Under the pieces are notes generated by a model. The model saw only the letters and a list, made by a program, of their open reading frames with translations, was not told the DNA's origin and made no database searches. Source: Nematostella vectensis (lineage: Eukaryota > Cnidaria > Anthozoa > Actiniaria > Edwardsiidae). Taken from it: DNA of 64,000 nucleotides. The position numbers and the translations under genes are program-made. Shown piece by piece: positions 34,201-46,181 of the stretch (positions within the stretch are counted from its first letter, which is position 1; each line of letters begins with the position of its first letter). The stretch is from assembly GCF_932526225.1 (NCBI RefSeq), contig NC_064047.1:6139501-6203500 (forward strand). The letters are read 5' to 3'.

Positions 34201-35167
34201 CATTTGTTAACTTGATTTGCGTCTCAAGTAAAAAGCTGTCCGGGGAAAGCATCCATTGAACGCGCACCCTCTCACGCATTTCGTAACACGAATGACAGGG
34301 GCAAAAACTAGACGGCATTCGCGGGATCTCAAAGCTAGTCCGCAACAGGTTGAATCGAAGATCCCGCGGGAACTCCTCGTAGTACGGCCATTTGTTCAGT
34401 GGCGGGGCATGGTCACGGTATATTTGTTCCCTTTGCCAGCGTTCCGCATCGAAGCGCTTTCCCGCGTGTTCCAAATAACCACTACACGTCACGTGATCAC
34501 TGTTGGCTTGTGCAGGGCGTGGTTCAGTCACGTGATGTCCAGTGACCTTGGCAGAGCCTGGCAAAATTTGATCAAGGTTGTTTTCTAGCTGAAGACCGCA
34601 GTAGGGCGCAAAGCCATTGCGAAGACCATTAAAGATCAACCCATTTCGCTTGCCTAGAGCCACGTTATCAGCCAGACTTCGCTCGTCAAAGGTCACGTGA
34701 TCAGCTCTATGAATTCCGCCGATGGGCACTTGATCAATTCCATGAAGCTTTTCAAGGGTCACGTGATCATAACCAACTCGCTCACTTAGCGCTACGCGAT
34801 TGACAACGCTTTGCTTTGCCGACATTTCTTTTAAAAATTCCTGTTGCGCCAACCATAAGTTATGGTTGTAATCGTCTCTTAGGTTCTTTTCTTTGACGCT
34901 GCTTTCATGCCAGCCCCAGTCCTTCCTCGGTCTCCCTCTGCGCGCCTGAGGTTTAATGATTTCTTGTCTTCCTGCCTGAACGTCACATTGCTTTGAGGAA
35001 TCGCCTGGTCTAAAGGCCTCACGGGACTTCAAGGCGTCGTTCAGGGAGCTCAAGAAAGCAGAAGCACTCTCACTTGTTTGTGAACCGATGTCTACTCCCA
35101 TTGGTTTGACATTTTCGTTGCGGTCTACGCATGTGCTAGGGCAATTCCGCTTCCTCCCGTGATGCAT
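28217..35167 (-). CDS. Six-finger C2H2 zinc-finger protein with AT-hook
   Basis: Likely a nuclear DNA-binding regulator. Exon 1 is 35167-32302 (955 codons, donor G|GTAAGT), exon 2 is 28473-28217 (acceptor CTCGACAG), joined in phase 1; about 1040 aa in all. An acceptor (TTTTTAACAG) ends at 35221, so a 5' UTR intron is likely. ARRGRPRKDWG near residue 75 is an AT-hook type motif. Middle regions hold about ten imperfect 10-residue repeats of the form GGSPRRAEN (around residues 350-420) and four SPPIRLTD-like repeats (around residues 690-730). Fingers 1-3 (CEFCGRAF, CDYCGKRF, CPICGREF) are in exon 1 with TGH/TGD-type linkers. Fingers 4-6 (CRTCFRAF, CKYCDRSF, CVHCGQVF) are in exon 2. The stop is 10 codons after the last histidine, so fingers are C-terminal. 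No SET, BTB, KRAB or SCAN domain was recognised. Orthology is not assigned. A 3.8-kb intron with a 2.2-kb transposon separates fingers 3 and 4. Confidence 0.9.
28939..29003 (-). other. tRNA-like sequence (SINE head or tRNA pseudogene)
   Basis: On the minus strand GCCTCGGTGGTATATTGGTA contains an A-box match (TGGTATATTGG), and 28952-28942 reads GGTTCGGTCCC, a B-box match, preceded by GAGACCGG as in tRNA-Asp-type genes. The 3' half of the acceptor stem does not pair with the 5' half, and a T/C-rich tail follows, so it is not an intact tRNA. It lies in the zinc-finger gene intron. Confidence 0.55.
29412..31660. mobile_element. 2.2-kb foldback transposon with 10-bp target duplication
   Basis: ATCCGCTCTT is directly repeated at 29412-29421 and 31651-31660. 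Between them the element starts GGGAATTCATATATTAGCT and ends with its inverse. The inverted arms are about 600 and 500 bp. They contain tandem units of about 78 bp (five to six left, about four right), each with CGGGGCGT...ACGCCCCG, itself a small stem-loop. The centre (30090-31130) has no transposase frame and includes another dispersed-repeat fragment (about 30382-30715). Long arms plus a 9-11 bp duplication resemble non-autonomous Mutator-like elements; this is an inference. Confidence 0.85.
32000..32300. repeat. Duplicated sequence around the zinc-finger exon 1 donor
   Basis: AGATCTAAAAATTGCTGTG followed by CGAAAGCACAGAAAG occurs at about 32014-32050 and 32227-32263. The text TATAGTGTGAA...GGCGTTATACTAACCC at about 32196-32222 resembles the real donor neighbourhood TATAGTGTGAACGTGGTGTTAACTTACCC at 32276-32304. 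The copy has GTTAGT where the used donor has GTAAGT. Confidence 0.55.
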
Positions 35168-35297
35168 TATGGGATGGACGATGAAGCCTTTCCTGACGAG
35201 GTCGTGGTATCACTCCGTATCTGTTAAAAAGAAATTGTGTATGACTAAAGTTTCATCAAAAGTAGACTGATGCTTTTCCAAAGTAAAAAATACAAGG

Positions 35298-36000
35298 AGT
35301 GGTTGGTTGACATTCAATAATGACACTGAGCCTCTCAATCAGAACGAGAGCAAGAAACGCCTTTGAGTTTTCCTGTAAGTTTTTTTTTTCCATTTACTCA
35401 ATCATCAAAACCATCTACAGCATCAGCCATGTCCCCAGGGTCTTCTGGGTAATATTCAATATTGGACGCCATATTAAAAATTACCCAGAAGTCCCTGGGG
35501 ACATGTTGTCATCTTGTTAGGCGCCACATCAACAGTGAAACACTCAAGTGCATTTGAAGGGCTTTGGATCAAAATAGCGTCTGTGGCGCACTAATCCAAT
35601 ATCCTCACGCAACCATTCGTGTAGCTAGGTTCGCTGTTTTTCGAGCAAACATTTCTCCTAGCAAATGCTAATAGACAAAAAGAAGAATAGACTCTTTGTG
35701 CTTTCACTTGTCTTTATGGTGTCGGGTTATGGATTTGTTGCTCTTTACACTTGAATAAGCTTTATTCGTTTAAAGAATGCCAATCAACCACTCCTTTTTC
35801 ATTGTTTATCATTGAAAATACAACGGTTTATTCGTAAGGAAACTTTAAAATAATAATCTACGAATAGAGTCTGGTAAGTTATTGACGATATTTGGCTGAG
35901 AATATCTTGGTTACTTTCTGGAATTAGTCGATGAAAATGGATTCTTTGTGTGATTTGCGATTTAGCGGGAATATAAGGAGGTATAAAATATATAAAAGCA
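35298..36000. repeat. Dispersed repeat family B fragments
   Basis: AGGAGTGGTTGGTTGACATT (35296-35315) and its inverse at 35779-35798 (AATGCCAATCAACCACTCCT) bracket about 500 bp. The right copy continues into CATTGAAAATACAACGGTTT and, about 100 bp on, GAATTAGTCGATGAAAATGGATT. The same text occurs in inverse at about 5950-6140 and directly at about 62570-62750. Confidence 0.55.
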
Positions 36001-37860
36001 ATATTAGTTAAGGTTATTGGCTAGCGGCCGCGGCCATCATTTTCTCGTATGAGATACTGATAAAACTCATCCACATGTTTTGATATGCGTGCCCTGAAGG
36101 TACGGTTATACAAGCAATAATAAAGGCGACTATATGCGACTTTTTAAAAAATTAGCCAAGATTTTCTTGTGTAACTATAAGCAACTTCAAGCGACTATAG
36201 CCGACTTTGAGCGATATAGGGCCAGGAGTAGGCCTGAGGGTGTACTTCCGATTTAGACAGCACGATTTAGTCGTTTGCGACACCCGCAACACCTCTACAA
36301 CTCAAGTCGTAGAGTGTTAATCAGCTTACGACTCGGTTTACAGGATTTGGATGGGGTTAACCGACTAGCGACAAACGGCTTCAAAAGTAACTGACTACCG
36401 ACAAAACATTAAAAAAAACTAGTGACTAGCGACAAAAAATGTTTGCTGACTACCGACATTCGCTTTATACAGGTACCAATGATTTTTTTTTCGTGCAAAC
36501 TCTCAAATATCCATAATGTGTATATTTAGCTAGCTTACACTAAAACATATACAAATCCTTTGAATAAAAGACGAGAACATCAAATGATAGAAATGTATCA
36601 ACGTTGAAAATACTTCTCATAATTTGTAAAAATATATATGCGAAAAACCTATTACCCAACAGTATGGAACGAATACCAAAACAATATAATTCAGCAACAA
36701 TATAATAAAGCAAAGTAGTTTAAGGATGCATTTTGTTAACCGACATCTACATCTACGATATTTAGCAAGTGAGGGTACTACAACAAAAACAAGATTAAGA
36801 ACTTTTAAGTTATTTCGGAAGTGCAGTACTTCCCACACAAGCTTACTAAAACACATTATTTTCAAGTAGCTTGTCGATTTTCTCAGACGGATTGCTTCGG
36901 GTTGCTGTTGCAAAAATCTTCCATTAAAACTTTTTTTACGTTAGTCTGGAGCGTAAAGTGCATAAAAAATTGCATATTTTCGGAATATATTATAAGATTC
37001 ATTTTTATAAAATTTAATATTATTTTATATTAATATGGAAAAATTATAGACTAATTAAACATACCGTTTAGGAGCTTGGTAAAATATAGCCCAAAATAAC
37101 ACAAGGCGGTAGTTTTATTACCCACTCAGTGGATAATAGTTTACATGATGTTGCTTTTTTGTGGCGAGCCAAGAGAGTTTGAAAAGACTGTCTGTTATTA
37201 ACGCGTTACTTGTGTATGCTAATGCGAATATAAGTAGCAATTTATCGACTTGACTGACCATGTGTTTAACGCGTCAGACAGAGGCAACAGTTTTAAAACG
37301 CAACTTTTTTTTATTTTCTTCCTCTATTTCAACGTATGAATCGCACATAATACATTTGAAATGTCCAGAACTGTTGAAGATCTCATTTTCGTCTTGGTGT
37401 ATTATTTGATACAAAAATAAACTCATCAGTATTCTTAGTTCTAGTGCTTCTAAGGGCAATAAATAATATTTATACTTGAGAACATCGCAGTATTACTCTT
37501 TGACACAAATCGACACATACCCTAAATGCGCATCAAGTAGAAACACCTCAACAAAACACAAACACCTTAACCTTGATCGAAAAAGGTAAAGCGCCTCCAG
37601 CTCCTCGAATAAGCGCCCCCCCCCCCCCCCCCGGTTTTTAGCGGTATGCTTTTAGTCTCGCTACAAATATGAGTATGAGTATATCAACCTACTCACAACA
37701 CGTGGTCTCTATATATTTTAGTTAACAAAAGACTGGACTGTTATCTCTTGTAGTTCAAAGTTCACACCAACCCTCTAGGCCTTTGTTTTGTGCACATACT
37801 TCAGGCGCGTATCGTATGGAAAATTCATATTATTTGAAGATTCCTTGATAAGAAATGACC
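36001..37860. other. Intergenic, repeat family C and A/T-rich DNA
   Basis: 36240-36460 carries CGATTTAGACAGCACGATTT then AGTCGTTTGCGAC, shared in inverse with about 62250-62290, and GACTAGCGAC/GACTACCGAC short repeats. The rest is A/T-rich with a poly-C run at about 37617-37632. No gene supported. Confidence 0.45.
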
Positions 37861-37919
37861 CACTTTTTGGCCGCCAAGGGGGGGGGGGGTGCGCACGTAC
37901 GCGCCTGATACTGTAGCAA

Positions 37920-38178
37920 TGTGTAGTTCCAGAAAATATCCATACCCCCCCCCCTCCCTATTGAAGGGGTCGGAGGAATGAGCTCCCACCCCTCTGGAAT
38001 TTCCAACCCTCCAACCCACTGAAAAAAAACAAATACAGTAACTGTTAAGGAAAAAGGGAATTTTAGCCCCCCCTCCCCTCTGTCAATTCCTGGACTATTG
38101 AACACCTCAACCCCCCCCGGAATTTCCAATCCACTCAATGGGGGGGGGGGGGAGATGGATATTTTCTGGAACTACACA
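37920..38178. mobile_element. Inverted-repeat MITE with poly-G/C arms
   Basis: Left end TGTGTAGTTCCAGAAAATAT then CCATACCCCCCCCC, right end its inverse GGGGGGGGGAGATGGATATTTTCTGGAACTACACA (38140s-38178). The interior has two further GGAATTTCCAA-type blocks in C-rich context. Confidence 0.7.
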
Positions 38179-39790
38179 ATCACCGAAAACACGTCTTTTA
38201 ACTATCATTCAAATTTAACACTTGCCGAAGCTTAACACTTAAACTTTCCTCACATTCAAAATGATTTTTTATTGGAGCTTGCCGAAATTTAACACTTAAA
38301 CTTTCCTTGACCTTCACATTCAAAATGATTTTTTCTTATTTTTAAGATCTTGAAAATAAAAGGCTAAAAGTTTTTAAAACGTTCACAGTGGCTCATAGTA
38401 GAAATCTCCATAGAAAGAGTTTTGTGAGTTGTACTATAGTGTATCGTGTATTTATTGTAGAGTCAGTGTGCTCGATTCTTCTAGCATGAAAACACAATAA
38501 GACATATGAGCTCTCCAAACACAGAAACCGTTAATGGTCTTCTTACCAAGCGACCAAAAGAGTCAACAGGAATCTAAACGATATTCGTGGGGGGTTCCAC
38601 AGATCCTGATCATCACTAGGCAACTAGGAAATGAACCAAGTGGAATTCTTTTATAGAAGGTGGATATAGTATTTTTGGCTAAAAACTCAACATCTACAAA
38701 ATATAGATTATAAGGCCAACCACGACGCCAACCACGATACAGAAACTTTACAAAAACAATAAGGGCACAGCCACGCCCCTACTGGTCATTTCCTTATAAT
38801 TTTTGAAAATATTGGGGAGGGGGGGCACATGCCCCCAGTGCCCCACCCATGCTACGGCCCTGACATGTAAGTCAAAATCATTCCAGTAAAGGCACTTCCT
38901 CTATTTTTTTTATGCAGGTTGAAACAATTACAATAAGAAGGGGGAGGAGGGGGGGGGGGGGGGGGGGGGGGGCAGGGGCATTCTTTCAGACATGATTATT
39001 CCGCCATCACCACCGACGTATTTACTACTTGTCAACGCTACTCATATCAGAGCTGTCAAAATCGTTTTCATTTTGCCTTTGGCGATACGTCAATGTCAAT
39101 GTAGTTACACCTAAAAGCCTCTTAATTAAAGCCATCCGAGCGTGACACGTGGCTTCGTAGGCTATGAAACCCCATGCAAACGAGATGTTCATTTCAATAG
39201 TGAATTAAATCAGTTTGAATCACGGCGAATTTTAATCCATCGTACATTTAAAACAACTCGATTCTATTTATGAAATATTGAATAATACAGAAATAAAAAA
39301 ATAAAATAACGATAGTGTTAAATAGTTTCGTAGGCTGCTATAAAACCTCATGCAAATAAATGTTCAGCTAAGTGGAGAATTAAATCCGTTTGAATCACGG
39401 CGAATTTTATTACATCGTACCGCTAAAACAGCCCAATTCTATCAACAAAGTATCAAATAATACAAAAAAAAGTTGTATTTAAAAAATGATGAGATTTTTT
39501 AATGATCAAAACAAAAACAGATTGCAAAATTTGCAATTGTAAAATGCATTTTTACCCAAGTCTGATCAAGCGACCGTGTAATCTTGCATGGCAATTGCAT
39601 TTTAAATTATATCGATGGCTGTACTAGTTGTGCGTGTATCATTTATATCAGAGTGGCCTGGAAAGGCAACGTGAACAATTGCATGTGTGTTTCTTTAAAA
39701 GAAATCTAAATGTAACAACTTGATAGGGTCACGAAGAGAGGATATTAATTTGTCTGTTATTACACTTCAAACATACATTCTACCCTTCTT
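38179..39790. other. Intergenic DNA
   Basis: A direct repeat (TTGCCGAA.TTTAACACTTAAACTTTCC; about 38222-38250 and 38280-38310), a poly-G run of about 30 nt (about 38946-38972), and a pair of related segments (TCGTAGGCTATGAAACCCCA at about 39155 and TCGTAGGCTGCTATAAAACC at about 39328, both followed by TTTGAATCACGGCGAATTTT). No gene supported. Confidence 0.4.
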
Positions 39791-39799
39791 ACACACCTA

Positions 39800-40310
39800 T
39801 GCTTCCATTAGACCAATATCACCTCTATACCAGTCCCAGGGAATCAGCTGGTAACCCTTCCTCTATACGAAAACCATACGATACTATCTTACCCCTCCCC
39901 TCCCCTCCATTAGACCAATATTACCTCTATACCAGCCCAAGGGAATCAGCTAGTAACCCTTCCTCTATACGAAAACCATACGATACTACCTTACCCCTCC
40001 CCTCCCCTCCATTAGACCAATTTACCTCTATACCAGTCCCAGGGAATCAGCTAGTAACCCTTCCTCTATACCAAAACCATACGATACTACCTTACCCCTC
40101 CCCTCCCCTCCATTAGACCAATTTACCTCTATACCAGTCCCAGGGAATCAGCTGGTAACCCTTCCTCTATACCAAAACCATACGATACTACCTTACCCCC
40201 CCCCTCCCCTCTCCTCCCCTCCATTAGACCAATATTACCTCTATACCAGTCAGCTGGTGACCCTTCCTCTATACCAAAACCATACGATACTAAATTAACT
40301 CCTCCCCCTC
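39800..40310. repeat. 102-bp tandem repeat, five copies
   Basis: Copies start at about 39807, 39909, 40011, 40112 and 40223, each beginning ATTAGACCAAT and running through ACCTCTATACCAG, GGGAATCAGCT and ACCATACGATACTA to a CCCCTCCCCTCC tract. The fourth-to-fifth spacing is longer because the C/T tract expanded. The 105-aa frame is a repeat artefact. Confidence 0.9.
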
Positions 40311-40756
40311 CCCTCTTAGGGGCTTGGGGCCTGGACGACTTACTTTAGTATAATTTCAATATTTTACTGTGATCAAATAGGTCTTTCATATATTTTCTGG
40401 ACAACCTCATTTGCAGCAAATGGTTAAATTAAAAAAAAATTGATTGGTTTTTTCCCCCACAATATCATGCAATATTTGTCCTATTTATTTTAAGTTATAC
40501 TTGTGTAACGTAATAAAAGTCTCTAAGTTTAGTAGATTGTATTCTGGGTAATTATATTAAGCCGAGCTGCAAAAGCTTAGTTTTTTACATGCGCCGTTCC
40601 ACTGTTCCAAATAAAAGTTGTTATTTTATTTTATTGACTTCGCTACAACTGACAGGCTTACCACGACAGCATTAGCCATTTACTGCGGGCCCAAAAAGAA
40701 ACAAGAAAAGACATTATGATTATAATAATATTAAAAATATGGAATGTAAAAAAGAC

Positions 40757-42595
40757 TATTTACAACGAGTTACAGGTCTAGCGAGACTACGACAGGAATT
40801 ACATTTAGGACAGACAGTTTTGTAAGTACGCGGATCTTCTGCGTCGTAAAAATATAGGGCGGAAAAGTTATATTCTAGTATAGCAGATTTGAAAGAGATT
40901 ACAGAGGTGTAGTAAATCAGATTTAGTTGACTGGAGAGAAAGTTCCATATCCAAATTGTGCGGACAAAGAAAGATTTTTGATATAAAGATCTTAGCTGAG
41001 CGAAGATCAGCTAAGATCTTGCTTGCCTTGCACGACGAATAGTAGGAATAAATGACGGATTTACAAGTTCATTGGTCGTTTAAAACCTACGATCAAGTTT
41101 AGATACTCGTGCCCGTACGTTAGATGGAGAAGATGCAATGATTTAAGCCTACAGCTGTACGAAAATTCACTTCGAAGAGGGACTTTCAGAATATATTTAG
41201 TGGCACGCCTCTGAATTCTTTTTACATTTTGTATAAGGCCTATTGCCAGGGTCGCCCACACCTTGGTAGAATACCCCAAAAGTGGTCTCACTAGGGTTAA
41301 ATAGAAAAGGCGCCTATCATTGGTATTTTCCAGAACTAGTGTTTCGTCTTATTTATCCCATCAGTCTATTTGCGCGAGATGTTTGGTTGTAAACTTGCTA
41401 GCCTCACGTTAAGTTGTCCGACACAAGCACACACAGATCACGTTCAGTCTCGACTGTCTCTAAGACTTTGTTCTTCATGGTGTAGCTCATCATGGCGGGC
41501 TTCGTCTTACTAGTGAACGACTGACCCTTGTTTCCCAGGCGTCCATGGTGTCTTGGTCTCAATGAAAGCAAGCAGCGTCACCGGGAGTCTCGATCCTACT
41601 TGTAAATCTTCGCATCGTCCGAAACATGGCGATGTGACTACTCTCGACTACGTCTGGTAGATCGTTTACGTAGATTAGGAAGATAGCCGGCCCTATATTC
41701 AACACTGTGGGACGCCGAAGCAAATGGGCAGAGGTTCGGATGTTGCGCCTGGAACAGTTACGCACTATGCTGGCGACTCATCAAATAAGAATCGAACCAC
41801 TGAAGTAGGCTACCACCGAATCCAAAGTTGCGCAACTTTTGCAGTAGCCTTAGATGACACACTTTGTCAAATGCTTTCGACATGTCCTTATAAACCATAT
41901 CAACATAAACCATATCAACTTCCCATTGTCCAACTGAGCTCCCAAGACGTCTAGGACTTCAAGGAGGTTAAACGTGCATGATTTTCCTTTGAGGACTCCG
42001 TCCTGACAAGCCTCTACCAGCTTGATAAGTCGATCACTGAAGCTACTAAGCACACACCTGGGACAACAGTGACATAGCTCTGTCTGTAGTTTTCCGTGAA
42101 TTCTGCTTCGCACTTTTTAAACACAAGCACCACATGCCTTCTTCCACTCCTGTGGTATAACTCCGAAGCTCAGAAAATTATTAAATAAATCGATCCAGTT
42201 TGAATTTGGCTTTGGTGGACGGTAGCACTAGCAAAACAGAATCTTCTGGTCTAAAGCAGTAGTTGTTTCTGCTAAAACGACATCTTCAAAACGGGCATCG
42301 TCTGAAAGTAAAAACTCACGGACGGACTTAAAATCGGTTCTGATAGCGATCTCCACCAGCGCGCCTTTCCTGTAAATGGTGTGGTCGCTGTGAAGAATTT
42401 CATGGTTTGCAATGGTGTTGTTGAGCCAGGTCTCATTAACACAGACGATACCAGGGGTATTTTCAGTATATACAAGGTCCTAAAATCGATGTAGATTATT
42501 AACAGTTTCGATGGTCTGGCCGTTCGAATCTTTTATTTTGTTAAAGCCCTTCAGTCGCTCCAGGTGCGTTAAGTACCATACGCCAGACATGACGG
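40757..42595 (-). pseudogene. Non-LTR retrotransposon (LINE) relic
   Basis: Pieces of a LINE ORF2 occur in order on the minus strand in shifting frames. Endonuclease part: CVNETWLNNTIANHEIL (about 42440-42390). Reverse transcriptase parts: KSCTFNLLEVLDVLGAQLDNGK (about 41980-41915), IFLIYVNDLPDVV (about 41690-41650), and RPLLGYSTKVWATL...KRIQRRATKYILKVP (about 41290-41180). A C-terminal CPKCNSC segment is at about 40825-40805. Stops and frameshifts interrupt it and the catalytic YxDD region is not intact, so it is dead. Order and sequence are typical of CR1/L2-like elements; the exact clade is not determined. No target duplication was identified. Confidence 0.85.
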
Positions 42596-45406
42596 AAAAA
42601 CATGACTTGACGTTTCCAATAGGCTTATTTCACATCAAATAAGGCGGAAAATTCCCCTAAGTACTTAGTGAGTAATATCAAACAAAATATCAAATGCGAC
42701 TTTTTTTAATTGATGCGACATTTTGTAAAGTGTCATTGAAATCTGAGGTTTTCGTCCCTGAGCTCAAAGACATAGCGCAAGGATGATCTAAGAAAAATGT
42801 ATCTTAAAAAGCCAAAATCTGGGTATGTGCATTTTGGCTTAAAATGGGAAAATCAGTCCGTAATACTCAAAGAACTGATGGCCATTGTAAGAATTTTTAT
42901 CTTCTTTCTCCATCTCTTCGAAGTGCTCATGTTCGCCAAGGCTTGATTCTGAGCTGGTAGTTGGGACTAGGATAGGTTGCCACGTCGCTACCCAGTAGAA
43001 AAAAAGCCGATAATGGAGCCAGCATGTAATCTTGTGAAGTCACGACTCGAATGAAGTTTTACTTTGAGATAAGATGTCATTGTGCATATTGGTGTAATTC
43101 ACCCTGCAATAGCGGAGTTGTAGTTGGCAGTAAAACCCTGCTTATCTTAATGTAGAAAAGCTTGTAACGATTCACCTTCTTCAGTCTGCCCTAAAGAAGT
43201 CTTATTAAAGACGAAAATTTGGCAGAGTCGAATACCAGTTTTTGGAATAGAGAGAGAATAGAGAGAGACAGAGACTTCCAGTCGCCATTGCTAATTATGC
43301 TAATTATGTTAGGCAGATGAAAAGAACGGCGTTTAAAGCAGGTCTTACAGTGCAATTGTGACCCTTTAACAATTTCCTGAAATAAGCAAATCTACCATTT
43401 GCATCCACCATTAACTGTTTCGCGTCCACTGAATGGCTACTGTTTTGGATGTTGGTACCGTTATTTCTATTCAGCCACTCAGCAACCGTCACAAATTCTC
43501 TCTAAAAGATGCACGTTTGAAACATAAACTAACGCGATGGGTAAAGTTGGACACGAATGGTAAATATAATGAAAGAAAATGAATTATCTAACAATAGACA
43601 CGAACTTTCTATTAGCCATCACTAGCAGGTTTTGCATCAGAACACAACGGTATAATTCTAGATATTAAGCTTGGACCATTCAACTTTGGTTTTCACATAT
43701 TAATTGATTAACTTTTGGAAAAAGATATTAATAAACGAATATTCGTCCGTCAAGTGGCGGAATCGGTGATTCGCGTTTCACCATAAAGCAAGTTATAAAA
43801 GGAAGGATACCAATTGACACTTTTTGACACAAAAGAGTATAAAAGCGCAACGTGATCAGGTCTGCCCTCGGATTTAAGTGAAAAAGTATAATAGCCTTCT
43901 TTTTCACCCCTGAGTAGGGGGTATGAAGACTGGTAATGAGTTTCTTTGTTAAGTTAACGCTCGTTTGGTCGTATTCACCCTAGAATGTTTTCCTAGGTGG
44001 CTTTTACCTCCTTTGCGAATGATTAGATTTTAGACTGTTGGTGCTTCTAGCGTGTGCATCTCGCTACTAAATAAGGAATAAAAAGGAGATATCTGACAAC
44101 AGCACAATTGACTTCGAGAGACGTTTACCTTATGATGTATTCACCAAAACTATGCCGAAATATGTTCAGAAATTCAGAACATTTTTAAACGTAATAAAAA
44201 AAATTGTCTTATTGAGGCTAGTTGTCGATATCCATACGTAGAAACGTTAGCCCAATGGAATTACAAATTTAAATAAAATAAAAAATGTGAGAAACCATGT
44301 GTCAGTGGGCCATTAGAGCTGTTTTTGCAAACAATGCCATTTATTTTTGCCAAAATATCGAAGCGATCCTGTGTGGCATCTTTGCATTTAGAAAAGAAGA
44401 AAGAGAAGAGAAAACGTATTAGACAGTTGAGACAAAATTGTCAATGCACCATATTTTGTAAAAATAAAAAAAACCTATCGTTTTTATGATGTGTATGTTT
44501 TGCTACAACAGTTTTCATGTTGTTGACCAGAATATAGTTGTCCTTTATTCATGCAAAGTTCAAGCTTGTAAAGTCGCGGTCTTAAAGAACTTGATGCTCT
44601 ACATTTCTTTAAGTCGCGATCTTAAAGAACTTGATGCTCTACATTTCTAGCCATCGCTATATATATATATAGCCTTTTAGGGTGTCAAAACGGAAAACCC
44701 ATAAGAGATATTTGCCTCTTATGGGGCGATTATAATACAGCCCTCGGGAAATATAACTCAAGAGATCTAAGCACCTAACAGGAATGTCTGGGGATCATGT
44801 TAATAGGATGACATCAATAGCGCACTAGTAGACCGAGAATTGAAAAACTGGAAACTTTGTTTTATGTTGCAAGTGCGGTTCTATAGTTTTTTTTTGGGTG
44901 GATGGTTTGTCGATGATAAGGGTGAAGAAAGGCGTAAAGGTCATTTGGAAGAATGCACGCGATATAACATATCTTATTAACTGCAATATCAAAAGGCGCA
45001 CTAGGTCGTGCATACGTCCATATCTTTTAACCTTAGAGAAACATTACATAATGTTCAGCTAGGATAAGGTGAAGTAGCGACGGTGTTTTGGATCACCTTT
45101 GGCTTTGCGAGAGAAAAACAAAAAAAACATTGCTACAAACCTTCAGCCTTGAAAACATATGTAAAGATGATTGTTGTAGTAGATACCTTTGTCTCTAATA
45201 AAAGCTGTAATGTTGTTGTTAGACCAAGTAAATCATTCAAAAGTCTTATAAGAAGTACACTGTATTCTTCCGAAGTCCGCCTTTTCTTTTCTTTCTCTCC
45301 ATAATAAGATTTAGTATTTAGAGGTTTATATTTTAAGGTCTATCTATTCGTCATTTGTGCTTTGAGAAATTAATTGCCGAAGATTTGTGAGTTAGAAATA
45401 GCTGTT
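42596..45406. other. Intergenic DNA with one weak exon candidate
   Basis: A minus-strand frame ending at 42839 has coding-like text (SLGEHEHFEEMEKEDKNSY then GHQFFEYYGLIFPF) and a possible TCCTAG acceptor near 42970, but no partner exon was found. A 38-bp direct duplication lies at 44565-44647 (AAGTCGCGGTCTTAAAGAAC). The rest shows nothing recognisable. Confidence 0.3.
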
Positions 45407-46181
45407 TCACTCATTTTTGTTAGCGATAAGCTTAAAGGTTCCTAACATCCAAACAATACCTTTACAACAACTCCAAATAAAAAATACTCCAAAAATTAAG
45501 GATAAGAGAATAATAATAAAAAACAACCAATATCTTCCAACAAAGCCGATTTCTTGCAACATTAATATGAAGACAGTTGGCATAAAGTACTTGTTTTTCG
45601 GCTGGATTAATTTGGGCAACAATTTGACTTTGCCGGCTTTAATAATGCTGCTCTTGTCTGACAGCCATATATGCACCTGCTTAGCCTACTTAGGGCCTGG
45701 CACTTGTATAACGGTGGTAAATCGACCTTATCAAAGAGTTTAGAAAACTCCGATGACTACTCACATGATACGGATAGCAGCAATTTCCAAAGAACTCTTC
45801 TCGATGCAGCCAGCTTTGAACAGGGACAGCTGGCGATTCCACGAAATAATAAGAAACACACAAAAAATTCACATCCAAGAGCAACTCAGCAAACGAAAAG
45901 AAGTTTAAGTGAAAACTTTCTGAGTTACCTGGATTGAAGAGAGCTCTGATGTCTCCGTGTCCTGCACGGAGCAACGATTGAGAAATAAATGCTTCTCGTG
46001 ACGTGTTAGGATTGCTTTGAAAACAACAGGGAAAATATTTGGTTGACAATTGGTCCCTGCTGATAAGAGATGTGTATGGCGAGGGATGGGTAGCTACAAC
46101 TGTGAATGACTGACACCTGTCACTTACACAGCAATCATCCAGTAGCAACAAAACAACAAATCTCAGCACCCTATAAGTCAT
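45407..46181 (-). CDS. Predicted 195-aa single-pass membrane protein, three exons
   Basis: The family is not recognised. Exons 46181-45929, 45829-45765 and 45676-45407 have GT-AG borders (CAG|GTAACT, CAT|GTGAGT; acceptors GCCAG and GCAG) and compatible phases (1, then 0). The chain starts MTYRVLRFVVLLLLDDCC, a plausible signal peptide. The outer part has paired cysteines (DRCQS, FPCCFQS, GNCCYPYH). A hydrophobic segment YWLFFIIILLSLIFGVFFIW lies near the C-terminus, followed by CCKG and a tail of about 20 residues. That layout fits a small type I cell-surface protein. Introns are only 99 and 88 nt. An upstream TTG-started extension is not needed. An alternative donor (CCK|GTATTG) could add another exon. 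Support is internal only: consistent phase, splice sites and composition. Confidence 0.42.

Noticed and set aside
32306-34588. Plus-strand open frames over the zinc-finger exon
   Set aside because: Shadows of the well-supported minus-strand coding exon.
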